Origin: Paraclostridium tenue
Lineage (GTDB): Bacteria; Bacillota; Clostridia; Peptostreptococcales; Peptostreptococcaceae
Direction of reading: 5' to 3'
NCBI RefSeq assembly: GCF_015668515.1
Contig: NZ_JADPFO010000004.1
Coordinates: forward strand, 62,001-126,000
Length of the DNA: 64,000 nt
The notes beneath the pieces are model-generated. The model was not told the DNA's origin. It saw only the letters and a list, made by a program, of their open reading frames with translations, and made no database searches. Of the stretch, positions 6,461 to 15,170 are shown one piece after another (within the stretch, counting starts at the first letter, position 1; every line of letters starts with the position of its first letter). Made by a program: the position numbers and the translations under genes.

Positions 6461-8389
6461 TTATTCTCCTAGCATCTTTTTTACTGTTGGAAATTGTTCT
6501 ATATTTGTGTGAGGTAAGAAACAAGCAGATATAAACTCATCCATATAGGTTGGATATACACTTAGCTCTACATATGTTAATTGATTGCCTATCTCTTTTA
6601 GTTTGTTTTTAGCATCATTACTTATTAAAGTTAAATATGCTCCTATTAACGAACTATTTCCTATATAATTAAATTTTTCTCTTTCTATGTCTGGAAGTAA
6701 TCCAATCATAATTGAATTTTCTATATTTAAACTATTTCCAATTCCCCCAGCAATTAAAACCTTATCTACTACGCTAAAATCCATACCTAAACTTTCTATA
6801 AGAGTTGCTGCCCCTGAGTATATAGCTCCTTTTGCTCTTATAAAGTTATCTATATCTACTTCATTTACAGTTATGTCATTTTCTATATTATATTCATCTT
6901 TAAAGGCAAGAACATATTCTCCTATATCATGTTCATTAAACCTTATTCTATTATTATTTAAATCTCTATTAATCTTACCTCTTCTATCAACTATGCCATT
7001 AATCATCATTTTGCATATAAGATCTATTATTCCTGATCCGCATATACCTACTGGCTTACAATCTCCTATAATTGTTAATTCAGGCTTTAAGGTAAGTTTA
7101 TCTATATCTATCTTTTCTATAGCTCCATTAGATGCTCTCATTCCACAACTTATACCTCCACCTTCAAATGCAGGACCAGCAGAACAAGCACAAGTCATCA
7201 TATAGTCTTTATTTCCAAATACTATTTCTCCATTAGTCCCTAAATCTATAAAAAGGACATTTTCTTCACTAGTCCAAATTCCTGCTGATAATACTCCTGA
7301 TGTTATATCACCTCCAACATAACTAGCTACTGAAGGTGCTAAATAAATTTGTCCATTAGGATTTATATTTATACCTACATCTTTACCTTCAAGGTTTGGA
7401 GAATTTACAAATGGAGGTATATATGGTTCTTGTCTTAAAAAATCTGGATACACACCTAAAAATAAGCTACTCATAGTTGTATTTCCCGCCACTATAAAAG
7501 AAATAGCATTATTTTTATTTATATTATTTCTTTCATACATAGTTTCTAATAAAGGATTTATAGTTTCATATATTATAGATTTTCTTAAATTTTCAAGCCC
7601 ATCTTTTTTTGTAGAATATATTATTCTATTTATTACATCTGCACCATATTTAATTTGAGCATTTCCTGATGATGCTTTATCTATAATTTTATTAGTATTT
7701 AAATTAACTAAACAAACAACAACAGAAGTAGTCCCTATATCAACTGAAATACCATAGAGTTTATCTTCTGTATTTCCAGATTCTATATCAATTAAATATA
7801 TATAATTAGTTTTTTCTTCATATGTGATAGTAACTTTAAATTTATCTTCCCTAAGTACTATAGGAACTTTTTTTAAAAATTCTATACTAAAATCTATATT
7901 TTCATAACCTATATTATTTCTTATATATCTTTGTAGTCTATCTATATCACTTATATTGTCATCTAAATTAGGTTCTTCTAGCTCTATATATTTTTTTAAT
8001 ATATTATTTGTAAATTCTAATCCATTTTCCTTAAGCATATTTATAGATTTTTCAAATATTTTCTTATCATCATTTTTATCACTACCTTCTATTTTCATTT
8101 CATTTATAGACGATGATAGTTTAGAAGGAATTTCAATTTCTATATCTTCAATAATTTTACTCGCACATGACAGTATATATCCTTGATTTCTTTCTTCATT
8201 GCTTATATGTACATTCATCTCAGAATCTACATTTCCATGTATTAATTTAACCTTACACTTACCACAAACCATACTTCCGTTACAAGGAGCATCTATAAAT
8301 ATTTTGTTATCTCTAATTACATCTAACAAATTATCCCCTTTACTACACTCAATTTCTTTTTTATGAGATGCTATCTTAACCTTAGCCAA
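6461..8389 (-). CDS. Reductive activator of corrinoid protein (RACo-like, [2Fe-2S] ferredoxin-ASKHA ATPase)
   Basis: A 642-residue protein starting at TTG 8389 after a strong GGGGGGAG ribosome binding site. The N-terminal 90 residues form a plant-type [2Fe-2S] domain (CNGSMVCGKCKV and a later C). A linker follows, and from about residue 215 an ASKHA ATPase domain (YGISVDIGTTSVVVCLVNL, LFIDLGTNGEIV, GICGSGIIDLI, LIAGGIGNS). RACo proteins use ATP hydrolysis to reduce inactive Co(II) corrinoid to Co(I). Here the substrate is expected to be the corrinoid iron-sulfur protein AcsCD. It lies after the gcvH terminator, heading the lipoate-assembly genes. Confidence 0.9.
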   Translation of the reverse strand: MAKVKIASHKKEIECSKGDNLLDVIRDNKIFIDAPCNGSMVCGKCKVKLIHGNVDSEMNVHISNEERNQGYILSCASKIIEDIEIEIPSKLSSSINEMKIEGSDKNDDKKIFEKSINMLKENGLEFTNNILKKYIELEEPNLDDNISDIDRLQRYIRNNIGYENIDFSIEFLKKVPIVLREDKFKVTITYEEKTNYIYLIDIESGNTEDKLYGISVDIGTTSVVVCLVNLNTNKIIDKASSGNAQIKYGADVINRIIYSTKKDGLENLRKSIIYETINPLLETMYERNNINKNNAISFIVAGNTTMSSLFLGVYPDFLRQEPYIPPFVNSPNLEGKDVGININPNGQIYLAPSVASYVGGDITSGVLSAGIWTSEENVLFIDLGTNGEIVFGNKDYMMTCACSAGPAFEGGGISCGMRASNGAIEKIDIDKLTLKPELTIIGDCKPVGICGSGIIDLICKMMINGIVDRRGKINRDLNNNRIRFNEHDIGEYVLAFKDEYNIENDITVNEVDIDNFIRAKGAIYSGAATLIESLGMDFSVVDKVLIAGGIGNSLNIENSIMIGLLPDIEREKFNYIGNSSLIGAYLTLISNDAKNKLKEIGNQLTYVELSVYPTYMDEFISACFLPHTNIEQFPTVKKMLGE

Positions 8390-8512
8390 AAAAACTCCCC
8401 CCTATAAAGCGATTTAATATTAATTTTTCTAATAAGTTATATATTCTATATGTTATATTGTATTACCTTGATTTTTACTTATTATTGCTAAAAATTTAAT
8501 ACTATCTAAAAA

Positions 8513-8562
8513 AAGCTGTATCAAAGTAAATTGTATTTAGTAATTTTACCTTGATACAGCTT
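8513..8562 (-). terminator. Terminator at the end of the Wood-Ljungdahl operon (after gcvH)
   Basis: Arms AAGCTGTATCAAGGTAAA / TTTACTTTGATACAGCTT on the minus strand form a long stem around a short AT loop, followed by TTTTTTT. It separates gcvH (stop at 8571) from the RACo gene. Confidence 0.8.
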
Positions 8563-8570
8563 ATTTATTT

Positions 8571-8945
8571 CTATTCTAAACTAGACTCATATCCATCAGA
8601 GTTTAATAAACTTTCTAATTCATCATTATCTGATATCTTAACTTTTATTATCCACGCTTCATAAGGATCTTCATTTATAGCTTCTGGCTCATCTTCTAAT
8701 GCTTCGTTTATTTCAACAACTTCTCCAGATATAGGTGCTATTAAGTCAGATGCAACTTTAGAAGACTCTACAACTCCAAAATCTTTACCCTTAGTTATTT
8801 CATCTTCTACTTCAGGCATCTCAACAAATAGTATTTCTCCCAATTGATCTTGTGCATAATCTGTTATTCCTATATAAGCATAATCATCTTCTACCTTAAC
8901 CCATGTATGTTCCTTACAGTATTTTAAACTTGGTATAACTTTCAT
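8571..8945 (-). CDS. gcvH: Glycine cleavage system H protein (lipoyl carrier)
   Basis: A 124-residue GcvH with the lipoylation site in [16 protein letters not shown] near residue 60, matching the ES(V/S)KA(A)SD consensus around the modified lysine. GcvH shuttles the aminomethyl or dihydrolipoyl arm between the P, T and L proteins of glycine cleavage. Only the L protein (lpdA, 15169) is encoded in this window; gcvT and gcvP are absent. It is the last gene of the acs operon, 27 bp after acsB, with AAGGAGTG as ribosome binding site, and is the presumed substrate of the downstream lipoate-assembly genes. Confidence 0.95.
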   Translation of the reverse strand: MKVIPSLKYCKEHTWVKVEDDYAYIGITDYAQDQLGEILFVEMPEVEDEITKGKDFGVVESSKVASDLIAPISGEVVEINEALEDEPEAINEDPYEAWIIKVKISDNDELESLLNSDGYESSLE

Positions 8946-8972
8946 ATTTTCACTCCTTAAAAATTTACTTTT

Positions 8973-11108
8973 TTACATTACACATTCCATAGCTAAAGCT
9001 GGATGACCTTTTTCTTCTAGATATGCTAATACCCCTTCAGAATCAGTAGCTATTGTTTCATCACATATCATATCTGTAAAGTTTTCTATTCCATGTAATT
9101 CTTTCATAGTAGCATTTAATTTATCAGCAACATAATCTTTTAATTCTTTTGGCATCCATACTATTCTAGATGGACCTCCTTCTGCATAAGCAAATTTCTT
9201 AGAAGATATAAATTGTCTTCCATGGCCCATAAATCCTGGAGTTTGAACACCTCCACCTGTCATAGAAGCAAGTTCTCCAAACGTCATACCAACAGGAGTT
9301 ATTCCACCATGTTCTCTATTAACTATAACAAATCCATTAGCTTCTGGCATTATACCGCATATACACTCAAAACATCCACAAGAAGTCATAGGATCTTCTA
9401 ATATAGAGTAAAGTGTAACACTTTCAACTGCACCTTGAGATATATTAGCTACTTCATCATTTACTGATTGCCATATACCTTTTAAGTCGTCTAAACATTC
9501 ACCTTTTACTATAGGTTGACATGGTCCTGTTTGATCTAATTCCTTAGTTGCCTTAGCATCTAACCAGCTAACTGCTCCACAAAGACCAAGTCTTTCAGGA
9601 GTTACAACACAAACATGTGCTGGTGCAAATGATTGACATAAATTACAAGTGTAGAATTCTTCAACACTTTCATCTACTAGTGAAGCTAATCTTTCATCTC
9701 TTGATCTATATTTTGGAGTTGCATATTCTTCTTTTAATTTAGCAACTTCAGCTTCATCAGTTATTAAAGTTATTTGACACTTATCAACAACTGATTCAAA
9801 TTCATCTAACATCTTAGCATATAAAACTTCACCTATATGGTTTAGTCTAAATCCTTTTTCAAATGCATCCTTAGATATTCTTACCCAAGTTATATCTCTT
9901 TGCCCAACATGCATTACACCTTCTATATAGTTTAAGAAATAGTGAAGTCTTCTTTCTAGTACAGGTTCAAAATCTTCTTGCATATTCTTACCAGCTATAT
10001 CAACTACTACAGCAAGTGGTAATCTTACTACTCCATTTACAGCTTCTAACTCGTCTATATCTTTACCTATTATTTCAATCTTATGGTCTTCAACTTCTGA
10101 TAATTCTCTTTTTCTAACTAATTCCCAAGCTTCAGTTTTATTTCCACCAAACTCAGCATACATATCATTTTTTCTTATTCTTTCACCTTCAAAAGCAGCT
10201 GCAAAAGATACTGGTATTGGAATTTCAGTAACTTTTATTTTGATTCCCCTAGCTTCTAGTGAAGTTGCTACAAACTTATCATAATTTTTTTGAGTTAATA
10301 AATTCATTGGAACTTCTAAAACATATTGATCAGTTATAACTGGGAATCCTAATGCTATAGCTCCAGCTCCACAAGATACAACCAAGTCACTTAATGGACC
10401 AAATGCATTTACAAATGCAGGAACTCTTTTTGCAGTATAATCTAATAATCCATTTAAATCACCAGGAGTTAAGTTTCCAAATATTAATGCAGCTCTTACT
10501 GCAACAGATACAACATGTATTACACTTGTTACATCATACCCTAAAGGTATAACCCTAAGTTCTAGACCCATTTTTACTCCAGCTTCTATAGCTTGATCTA
10601 TTACTTTTCCAACTAAGAATGTTAATAGTCCTTTAGATTGATAATCTTTAATTACATTAGCTGCAATTTCTGGATCTGGACATTCTCCAAGTACAACTGC
10701 AACTCCAGGTATATCTCCTGTAACTAGTGGTACTCCAAGTGATCTTATTATCGGGTCTGTTATATGTCCTGCACAAGGTTCATTATATGGAGTGTCATTT
10801 ATAGCATATTTTATAGCTTCTATAACTTCAGCAGCTAGTGCAGTAGCTAACCCAGCATTAAATACATGTTCTAATAAGTGTGTTTTATTTATTAAACTTT
10901 CAACAATTTCTAAAGCTGCTTCTAAGTCCCCTAGATTATTCATCTTCTTTCCTGTTGCGGCATATATACAAGGTAGTGAATATGCCGTATCAGGAAATTC
11001 TACTTTATTATCTTTTCCATGCTTTTCTATAGCTTCATTAAGTAATCCTTTTGCAGCTTCTAAAGCTTGCTCAGATCCATTAAAAACAGTACTGTACAAA
11101 TTTTTCAC
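8973..11108 (-). CDS. acsB: CO dehydrogenase/acetyl-CoA synthase, acetyl-CoA synthase (A-cluster) subunit
   Basis: A 711-residue protein, close to the 729 of the Moorella enzyme. The A-cluster cysteines are all present: C488 and C491 (CNLC), C500, C510 (GLCG), and the Ni-bridging CGC at 577-579 (CGCFECICG). Spacing is the same as in Moorella, shifted by 18. It condenses CO, the methyl group from the corrinoid protein and CoA to acetyl-CoA, using CO from CooS. The start is GTG at 11108 with AAAAGGGGGAAA upstream. It sits 31 bp after acsE in the acs operon. Confidence 0.97.
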   Translation of the reverse strand: MKNLYSTVFNGSEQALEAAKGLLNEAIEKHGKDNKVEFPDTAYSLPCIYAATGKKMNNLGDLEAALEIVESLINKTHLLEHVFNAGLATALAAEVIEAIKYAINDTPYNEPCAGHITDPIIRSLGVPLVTGDIPGVAVVLGECPDPEIAANVIKDYQSKGLLTFLVGKVIDQAIEAGVKMGLELRVIPLGYDVTSVIHVVSVAVRAALIFGNLTPGDLNGLLDYTAKRVPAFVNAFGPLSDLVVSCGAGAIALGFPVITDQYVLEVPMNLLTQKNYDKFVATSLEARGIKIKVTEIPIPVSFAAAFEGERIRKNDMYAEFGGNKTEAWELVRKRELSEVEDHKIEIIGKDIDELEAVNGVVRLPLAVVVDIAGKNMQEDFEPVLERRLHYFLNYIEGVMHVGQRDITWVRISKDAFEKGFRLNHIGEVLYAKMLDEFESVVDKCQITLITDEAEVAKLKEEYATPKYRSRDERLASLVDESVEEFYTCNLCQSFAPAHVCVVTPERLGLCGAVSWLDAKATKELDQTGPCQPIVKGECLDDLKGIWQSVNDEVANISQGAVESVTLYSILEDPMTSCGCFECICGIMPEANGFVIVNREHGGITPVGMTFGELASMTGGGVQTPGFMGHGRQFISSKKFAYAEGGPSRIVWMPKELKDYVADKLNATMKELHGIENFTDMICDETIATDSEGVLAYLEEKGHPALAMECVM

Positions 11109-11139
11109 TCTATTTCCCCCTTTTATTGAATATATCTAT

Positions 11140-11952
11140 TTATACGTTATATGCAAATCCGCCTTCATTTAATTCTAGGAAAGAGTCTGCATACAAGCTT
11201 GAATTTCTTATTATATCGCAAGATTTTATCATTCTCATTAATTCTTCATCACATGGATTTACTATTGCAGAACTAAATCCATTAGCCATAGCCATAGCTA
11301 CAAATGCACTATCTAATATAGGTCTTACATGTTTAGGGCATCCATTTGATACATTAGATAATCCTCCTGTAGTTAATAATCCCATCTCTGTCATCATTTT
11401 TATAGCTTCTAAAACTTCCATTTGCTTATCTTGCATTCCCTTTATAACTAAACATAGTGGATCAAATAACATATCTTCTGCCTCTAAACCTGCCATTAAT
11501 CCTCTTTCCAACATTTCTTGGCAATAAGCCATACGCTCATCATTATCTCTTGGTATACCTTCTTTAGCACATAAAGCTATAACTTTAGCTTCATACTCTC
11601 CTGCTAAATCTATTAACTCTATTCTTCCAGCTGCATCAGCTGAGTTTATTATTGGTTTTCCGTGTTCTCTATTATAAACTTTAAGTCCCGCTTCTATAGC
11701 TTTTCTATTAGCTGTATCTAGTGCTAATGGAACATTGTTAAATTCTGATTGAAGTAATTTAACACCCCAAGTCATTATGTCTTCTCCATCTCTTTCAGCT
11801 GGCCCTATATTAAAATCTATATAATGAGCTCCAGCATCTAGCTGTTCCTTAGCTCTTTTTAGTATTGGTTCAGGATTTCTTTCTTCTAAAGCCTTTCTTA
11901 TTGATGGCGATATGCAATGTATTCTTTCACCTATAACCATGAATTTTTCCAT
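11140..11952 (-). CDS. acsE: Methyltetrahydrofolate:corrinoid iron-sulfur protein methyltransferase
   Basis: A 270-residue pterin-binding TIM-barrel protein (MVIGERIHCISPSIR, then HYIDFNIGPAERDGEDIMTW for pterin binding, and GLSNVSNGCPKHVRP near the C-terminus). It moves the N5-methyl group of methyl-THF onto Co(I) of AcsC. Length fits the family (about 262). The second in-frame ATG at codon 5 would match the Moorella start, but the AATAGGGGGATT site favours the first. It lies between acsC and acsB. Confidence 0.95.
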   Translation of the reverse strand: MEKFMVIGERIHCISPSIRKALEERNPEPILKRAKEQLDAGAHYIDFNIGPAERDGEDIMTWGVKLLQSEFNNVPLALDTANRKAIEAGLKVYNREHGKPIINSADAAGRIELIDLAGEYEAKVIALCAKEGIPRDNDERMAYCQEMLERGLMAGLEAEDMLFDPLCLVIKGMQDKQMEVLEAIKMMTEMGLLTTGGLSNVSNGCPKHVRPILDSAFVAMAMANGFSSAIVNPCDEELMRMIKSCDIIRNSSLYADSFLELNEGGFAYNV

Positions 11953-11985
11953 ATATTTAATCCCCCTATTAATTTATATTTTTTA

Positions 11986-13362
11986 TTAAGCTTTAGCTAA
12001 AGCTTCTTCTTTACTAGCTTTATATTCTCTTAAGAATTTCGGTAATTCCATTGAATCTTCAGTACCTATAACTACATTCCATCCAGGTAAGTTATCTTCT
12101 ATATCACCTTTTAATACAGCTACTTTTCCTGGTATAATTAAATCTCTATTTTTAGTCATGTCAGAAACTTTACTTTCTTTTATAAAGTTAGCTATAGAAC
12201 TTCCTCCAAATTTTCCAGCAGCCCATGCTGTAAGAACAGAATATCCACCTGCATCTGGTATAGCTAACCATACAGGTACCTTAGATCTTTCTATTTCTCC
12301 TGCTATTATGAAATAAGTTAATGCAAAATCAACAGTAACTAAAACTGGAGAATTTTCATCTGGATTATTTATTGGATATATCTTAGTTTCTACTCTCATT
12401 GGTCTTTGCGGATCTGTATATATATTTTGTCTAAGTGCAAATAATGGTAGTGCTTTTGCGTAATCTATATTATCTAAAACTATTATAGATCCATATTTTA
12501 CTGTAAACACTGATGATAAAGCTACTTCCATCATAGGATTTTCTTTTGATAATTTATTTGCAAATATTATTGATGGGTATCCAAATGTTCTATCTTGCTC
12601 TTTTAAAGATATTCTTCTTACTTGAACTGTATTTGTAAATGTATCTTTTATAGTTTCTCCTGTTGTATCTAATATTAATTCTTTATATCCAAGTGATTGT
12701 ATAGCTTCTGTTGTAGCATATAAATCTTCTAAGCTAGATGCTTTTACCCCTAATGCTAACTTATCATTTTTAACTACTTCTACCATTTCTTTATAATTTT
12801 CTTTATTTGCTCCATAAACTATAGGCTTTGTTTCCTTTAATAATTCAACAGCATCTTTTGCTATTTGTACATCTTCACAAATTATCATGTATGTTACATT
12901 TAAATCACTTTCTTTTAACTTATTTATTAAATTTAAATAAGTTTCTTTATTAGAATTGTATCTTAAAGCTGCTATCTCAACCTTCATTTCTTCACCGATT
13001 CTTATATAGTTAACAGCCTTTATATTTTCTATTCTTGAGTTTATTTCTTCTTCCGTCATAGTGTCACAAAATTCAACTGCAAATCTATTTCTATTTACTA
13101 AAGTTTTTTCATGTCTAAATAATACAGTTTCTCCACCTAAATCATATTGTGATTGATCTGTTCCTATTTTTATAGTTCTCATAAGAGGTGCAGTAGCTTC
13201 TGATAATTTATCTAACGATTCTTGTGCCATATGAGGACATTTACCTATTTCACAAGCTCCTGATGCAACCTTCATACAAAAAGCCATACAAGTTGGAAAT
13301 CCACAATCCTTACAATTCTTTTTTGGTGTTAATTTAAATATATCTAAAGCTTTTAAAGCCAT
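11986..13362 (-). CDS. acsC: Corrinoid iron-sulfur protein large (gamma) subunit
   Basis: A 458-residue subunit. The N-terminal [4Fe-4S] domain has C17, C20, C25 and C42 (CKDCGFPTC ... GKC), the central part is a TIM barrel, and the C-terminal part (GEIERSKVPVWLAIPDAGGYSVLTAW) is the B12-binding domain. With AcsD it carries the methyl-cobamide between AcsE and AcsB. Its leader (TTAGGGGGAGAAAAATATGGC) is nearly identical to that of acsD, suggesting matched translation of the two subunits. Confidence 0.96.
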   Translation of the reverse strand: MALKALDIFKLTPKKNCKDCGFPTCMAFCMKVASGACEIGKCPHMAQESLDKLSEATAPLMRTIKIGTDQSQYDLGGETVLFRHEKTLVNRNRFAVEFCDTMTEEEINSRIENIKAVNYIRIGEEMKVEIAALRYNSNKETYLNLINKLKESDLNVTYMIICEDVQIAKDAVELLKETKPIVYGANKENYKEMVEVVKNDKLALGVKASSLEDLYATTEAIQSLGYKELILDTTGETIKDTFTNTVQVRRISLKEQDRTFGYPSIIFANKLSKENPMMEVALSSVFTVKYGSIIVLDNIDYAKALPLFALRQNIYTDPQRPMRVETKIYPINNPDENSPVLVTVDFALTYFIIAGEIERSKVPVWLAIPDAGGYSVLTAWAAGKFGGSSIANFIKESKVSDMTKNRDLIIPGKVAVLKGDIEDNLPGWNVVIGTEDSMELPKFLREYKASKEEALAKA

Positions 13363-13391
13363 ATTTTTCTCCCCCTAACCTTTAACTTATA

Positions 13392-14336
13392 TTAAGCTAA
13401 TTCACTAACTAAAGTTTTTATAGTTTCTACAGATTTTGGATGACGAAGTACTACTGCATTAGCTCCTCCAACTAAAGCACTTGCTGCAGTTGATATCTCC
13501 ATATATATTCCTCTAGTTTCTTGGCATCCCCAAGCTGGTTCATCTTCTATACTAGCTACCGACTCTTTTACATTCCAAGTTTCAAAAGAAACTGGTGTTA
13601 TTATCGGCATTTGCAATGTTTTATCGTTTTGACCTAGTGCCGCAAGTCTAATTCTATCCATTGTAGATGCAACATACTCATATCCATATCCTACAGCTGA
13701 ACAACCAACATTCATTACTATATTTTCTTGCTTAACTCCTAGCTGAGTTAATAATACATTTAATTGCTTAGCTAAGTTTATATCAACAGAAGACTCTGCA
13801 CCAACTTTATGATTATAAGCCATACCAGCTGCTGCCCCTACACCTTTATAGTTTTCCTCTGTAGCAGACATAAATAAGCAGTTATATCCATCTACTGATT
13901 GAGCCACTTTTTCAAAAACCTTAGCATCTTTTTCAAAATTCCCAGTTCCAGCTATAACTATAGGCAATGAAACGTTAGATGCAACTTCTTTTGCCAAATC
14001 TGCACACTCTTCAGGCGATTTATCCATTCCATTAGGATCTGCTCCTTCAAATTTTAAACATATAAAATCAGGCTTTATATTCTCCTCTATGTATTTAGCC
14101 CATTTAACACTGTCATTAGCTACATCTTTATATAAATCTTTTATTTCTTGTGTCCAGTTTTCTGGATATATATCTAAAATTTCAACCCCTATTTTTTGAG
14201 TATTTGTACTTTCTCCATCAAAGTTATAAAAAGGAAGTATATTTTCTCCTCCTATTTTTATACAACTTTCACCTGACCCTAATTCCACCTCTGATATCTT
14301 ACCAGAGTACTTTTGAACAGACATCTTAAATGCCAT
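13392..14336 (-). CDS. acsD: Corrinoid iron-sulfur protein small (delta) subunit
   Basis: A 314-residue TIM-barrel protein (ICLKFEGADPNG, IVIAGTGNFEKD, NVGCSAVGYGYEY, WGCQETRGIYMEI, AVVLRHPKSVE) typical of the CdhD/AcsD family. It forms the heterodimer with AcsC that holds the corrinoid. It has no metal-binding motif of its own. It lies 29 bp before acsC in transcription order and uses AAGGGGGAG as ribosome binding site. Confidence 0.95.
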   Translation of the reverse strand: MAFKMSVQKYSGKISEVELGSGESCIKIGGENILPFYNFDGESTNTQKIGVEILDIYPENWTQEIKDLYKDVANDSVKWAKYIEENIKPDFICLKFEGADPNGMDKSPEECADLAKEVASNVSLPIVIAGTGNFEKDAKVFEKVAQSVDGYNCLFMSATEENYKGVGAAAGMAYNHKVGAESSVDINLAKQLNVLLTQLGVKQENIVMNVGCSAVGYGYEYVASTMDRIRLAALGQNDKTLQMPIITPVSFETWNVKESVASIEDEPAWGCQETRGIYMEISTAASALVGGANAVVLRHPKSVETIKTLVSELA

Positions 14337-14354
14337 ATTTTTCTCCCCCTTAGC

Positions 14355-15125
14355 CTAATTTAATTCTAATTTAGATATTATATTTTTAATAGCTGCTCTC
14401 GATTTAGAATCTTCAGGTAGTTTTACTAATGGTATCCCAGAAGAATCATATTCATATATAAGCTCATCTAGAGGTACTACACCTAAAAGATCTAATTTAT
14501 GTTTTTCTATTTCCTCTTTTACTCCATCATTTAATATTCCATTTGGAGCTTTATTTACTATTAATTGCATATCCCCTACATTTAAATTTAATTCCCTTGC
14601 TAGATCTCTTATTCTTGCAACTGCCTGTATACTACGTCTTGAACAGTCACTAACCAACAATAATTTATCTATATGTTTAGTAGTTTTTCTACTTAAATGC
14701 TCCATACCTGCTTCATTGTCTATAACTAAGTAATCATAACTATCAGAAAGCTTATCTGTTTGTTCTCTTAATATTCCATTTACATAACAATAACAACCTT
14801 CTCCTTCTGATCTTCCCATAACTATTAAATCGTATCCTGGACCTTCTGCTACTGAAGTATTTAATCTGTATTGTAGATATTGAGCTTTTGTCATACCTCC
14901 TGGGAATGAATTCCCTTGTTTTTCTCTTTGGTTTATCTCTTCCCTTATCTGACCTAATGTTACATCTATGTCTAATCCCAATACCTCATTTATATTAGCA
15001 TTTGCATCTGCATCAACTACTAATATTGGTCCTTTCTTATCATTTACTAAGCAGTCAATTAAAAGCCCTGTAAGACTAGTCTTACCAGTTCCACCTTTTC
15101 CTGCCACTGCAATATTAAATCCCAT
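14355..15125 (-). CDS. CooC-type nickel-insertion ATPase of the acs gene group (AcsF-like)
   Basis: A 256-residue MinD/CooC-family P-loop ATPase: deviant Walker A GKGGTGKTS at residues 9-17, and a CxC pair in GEGCYCYVN near residue 110, which in CooC dimers binds nickel or zinc. It stands directly before acsD and is therefore probably the accessory ATPase for the acetyl-CoA synthase A-cluster (AcsF), while the second copy at 21657 accompanies cooS. The partition is inferred from neighbours, not from residues. Confidence 0.88.
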   Translation of the reverse strand: MGFNIAVAGKGGTGKTSLTGLLIDCLVNDKKGPILVVDADANANINEVLGLDIDVTLGQIREEINQREKQGNSFPGGMTKAQYLQYRLNTSVAEGPGYDLIVMGRSEGEGCYCYVNGILREQTDKLSDSYDYLVIDNEAGMEHLSRKTTKHIDKLLLVSDCSRRSIQAVARIRDLARELNLNVGDMQLIVNKAPNGILNDGVKEEIEKHKLDLLGVVPLDELIYEYDSSGIPLVKLPEDSKSRAAIKNIISKLELN

Positions 15126-15149
15126 AAGATTTCCCCCTTTGTTTCGTCT

Positions 15150-15170
15150 AAACAGGACTTTTTCCTGTTT
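15150..15170 (-). other. Small intercistronic hairpin at the lpdA stop codon
   Basis: An 8-bp perfect stem AAACAGGA / TCCTGTTT with a 5-base loop covers the lpdA stop region and the 43-bp gap to the acs CooC gene. No T-run follows, so it is more likely an mRNA stability or processing hairpin than a terminator. Confidence 0.45.

Noticed and set aside
6687-7205. A 172-codon plus-strand frame opposite the RACo gene (and similar long antisense frames elsewhere)
   Set aside because: These are shadow frames of strongly conserved minus-strand genes, with no ribosome binding site and low-complexity Ser/Ile/Leu composition.
8390-8512. A cobalamin riboswitch before the RACo gene
   Set aside because: The 120-bp region lacks the B12-box and is far too short and AT-rich for the aptamer.
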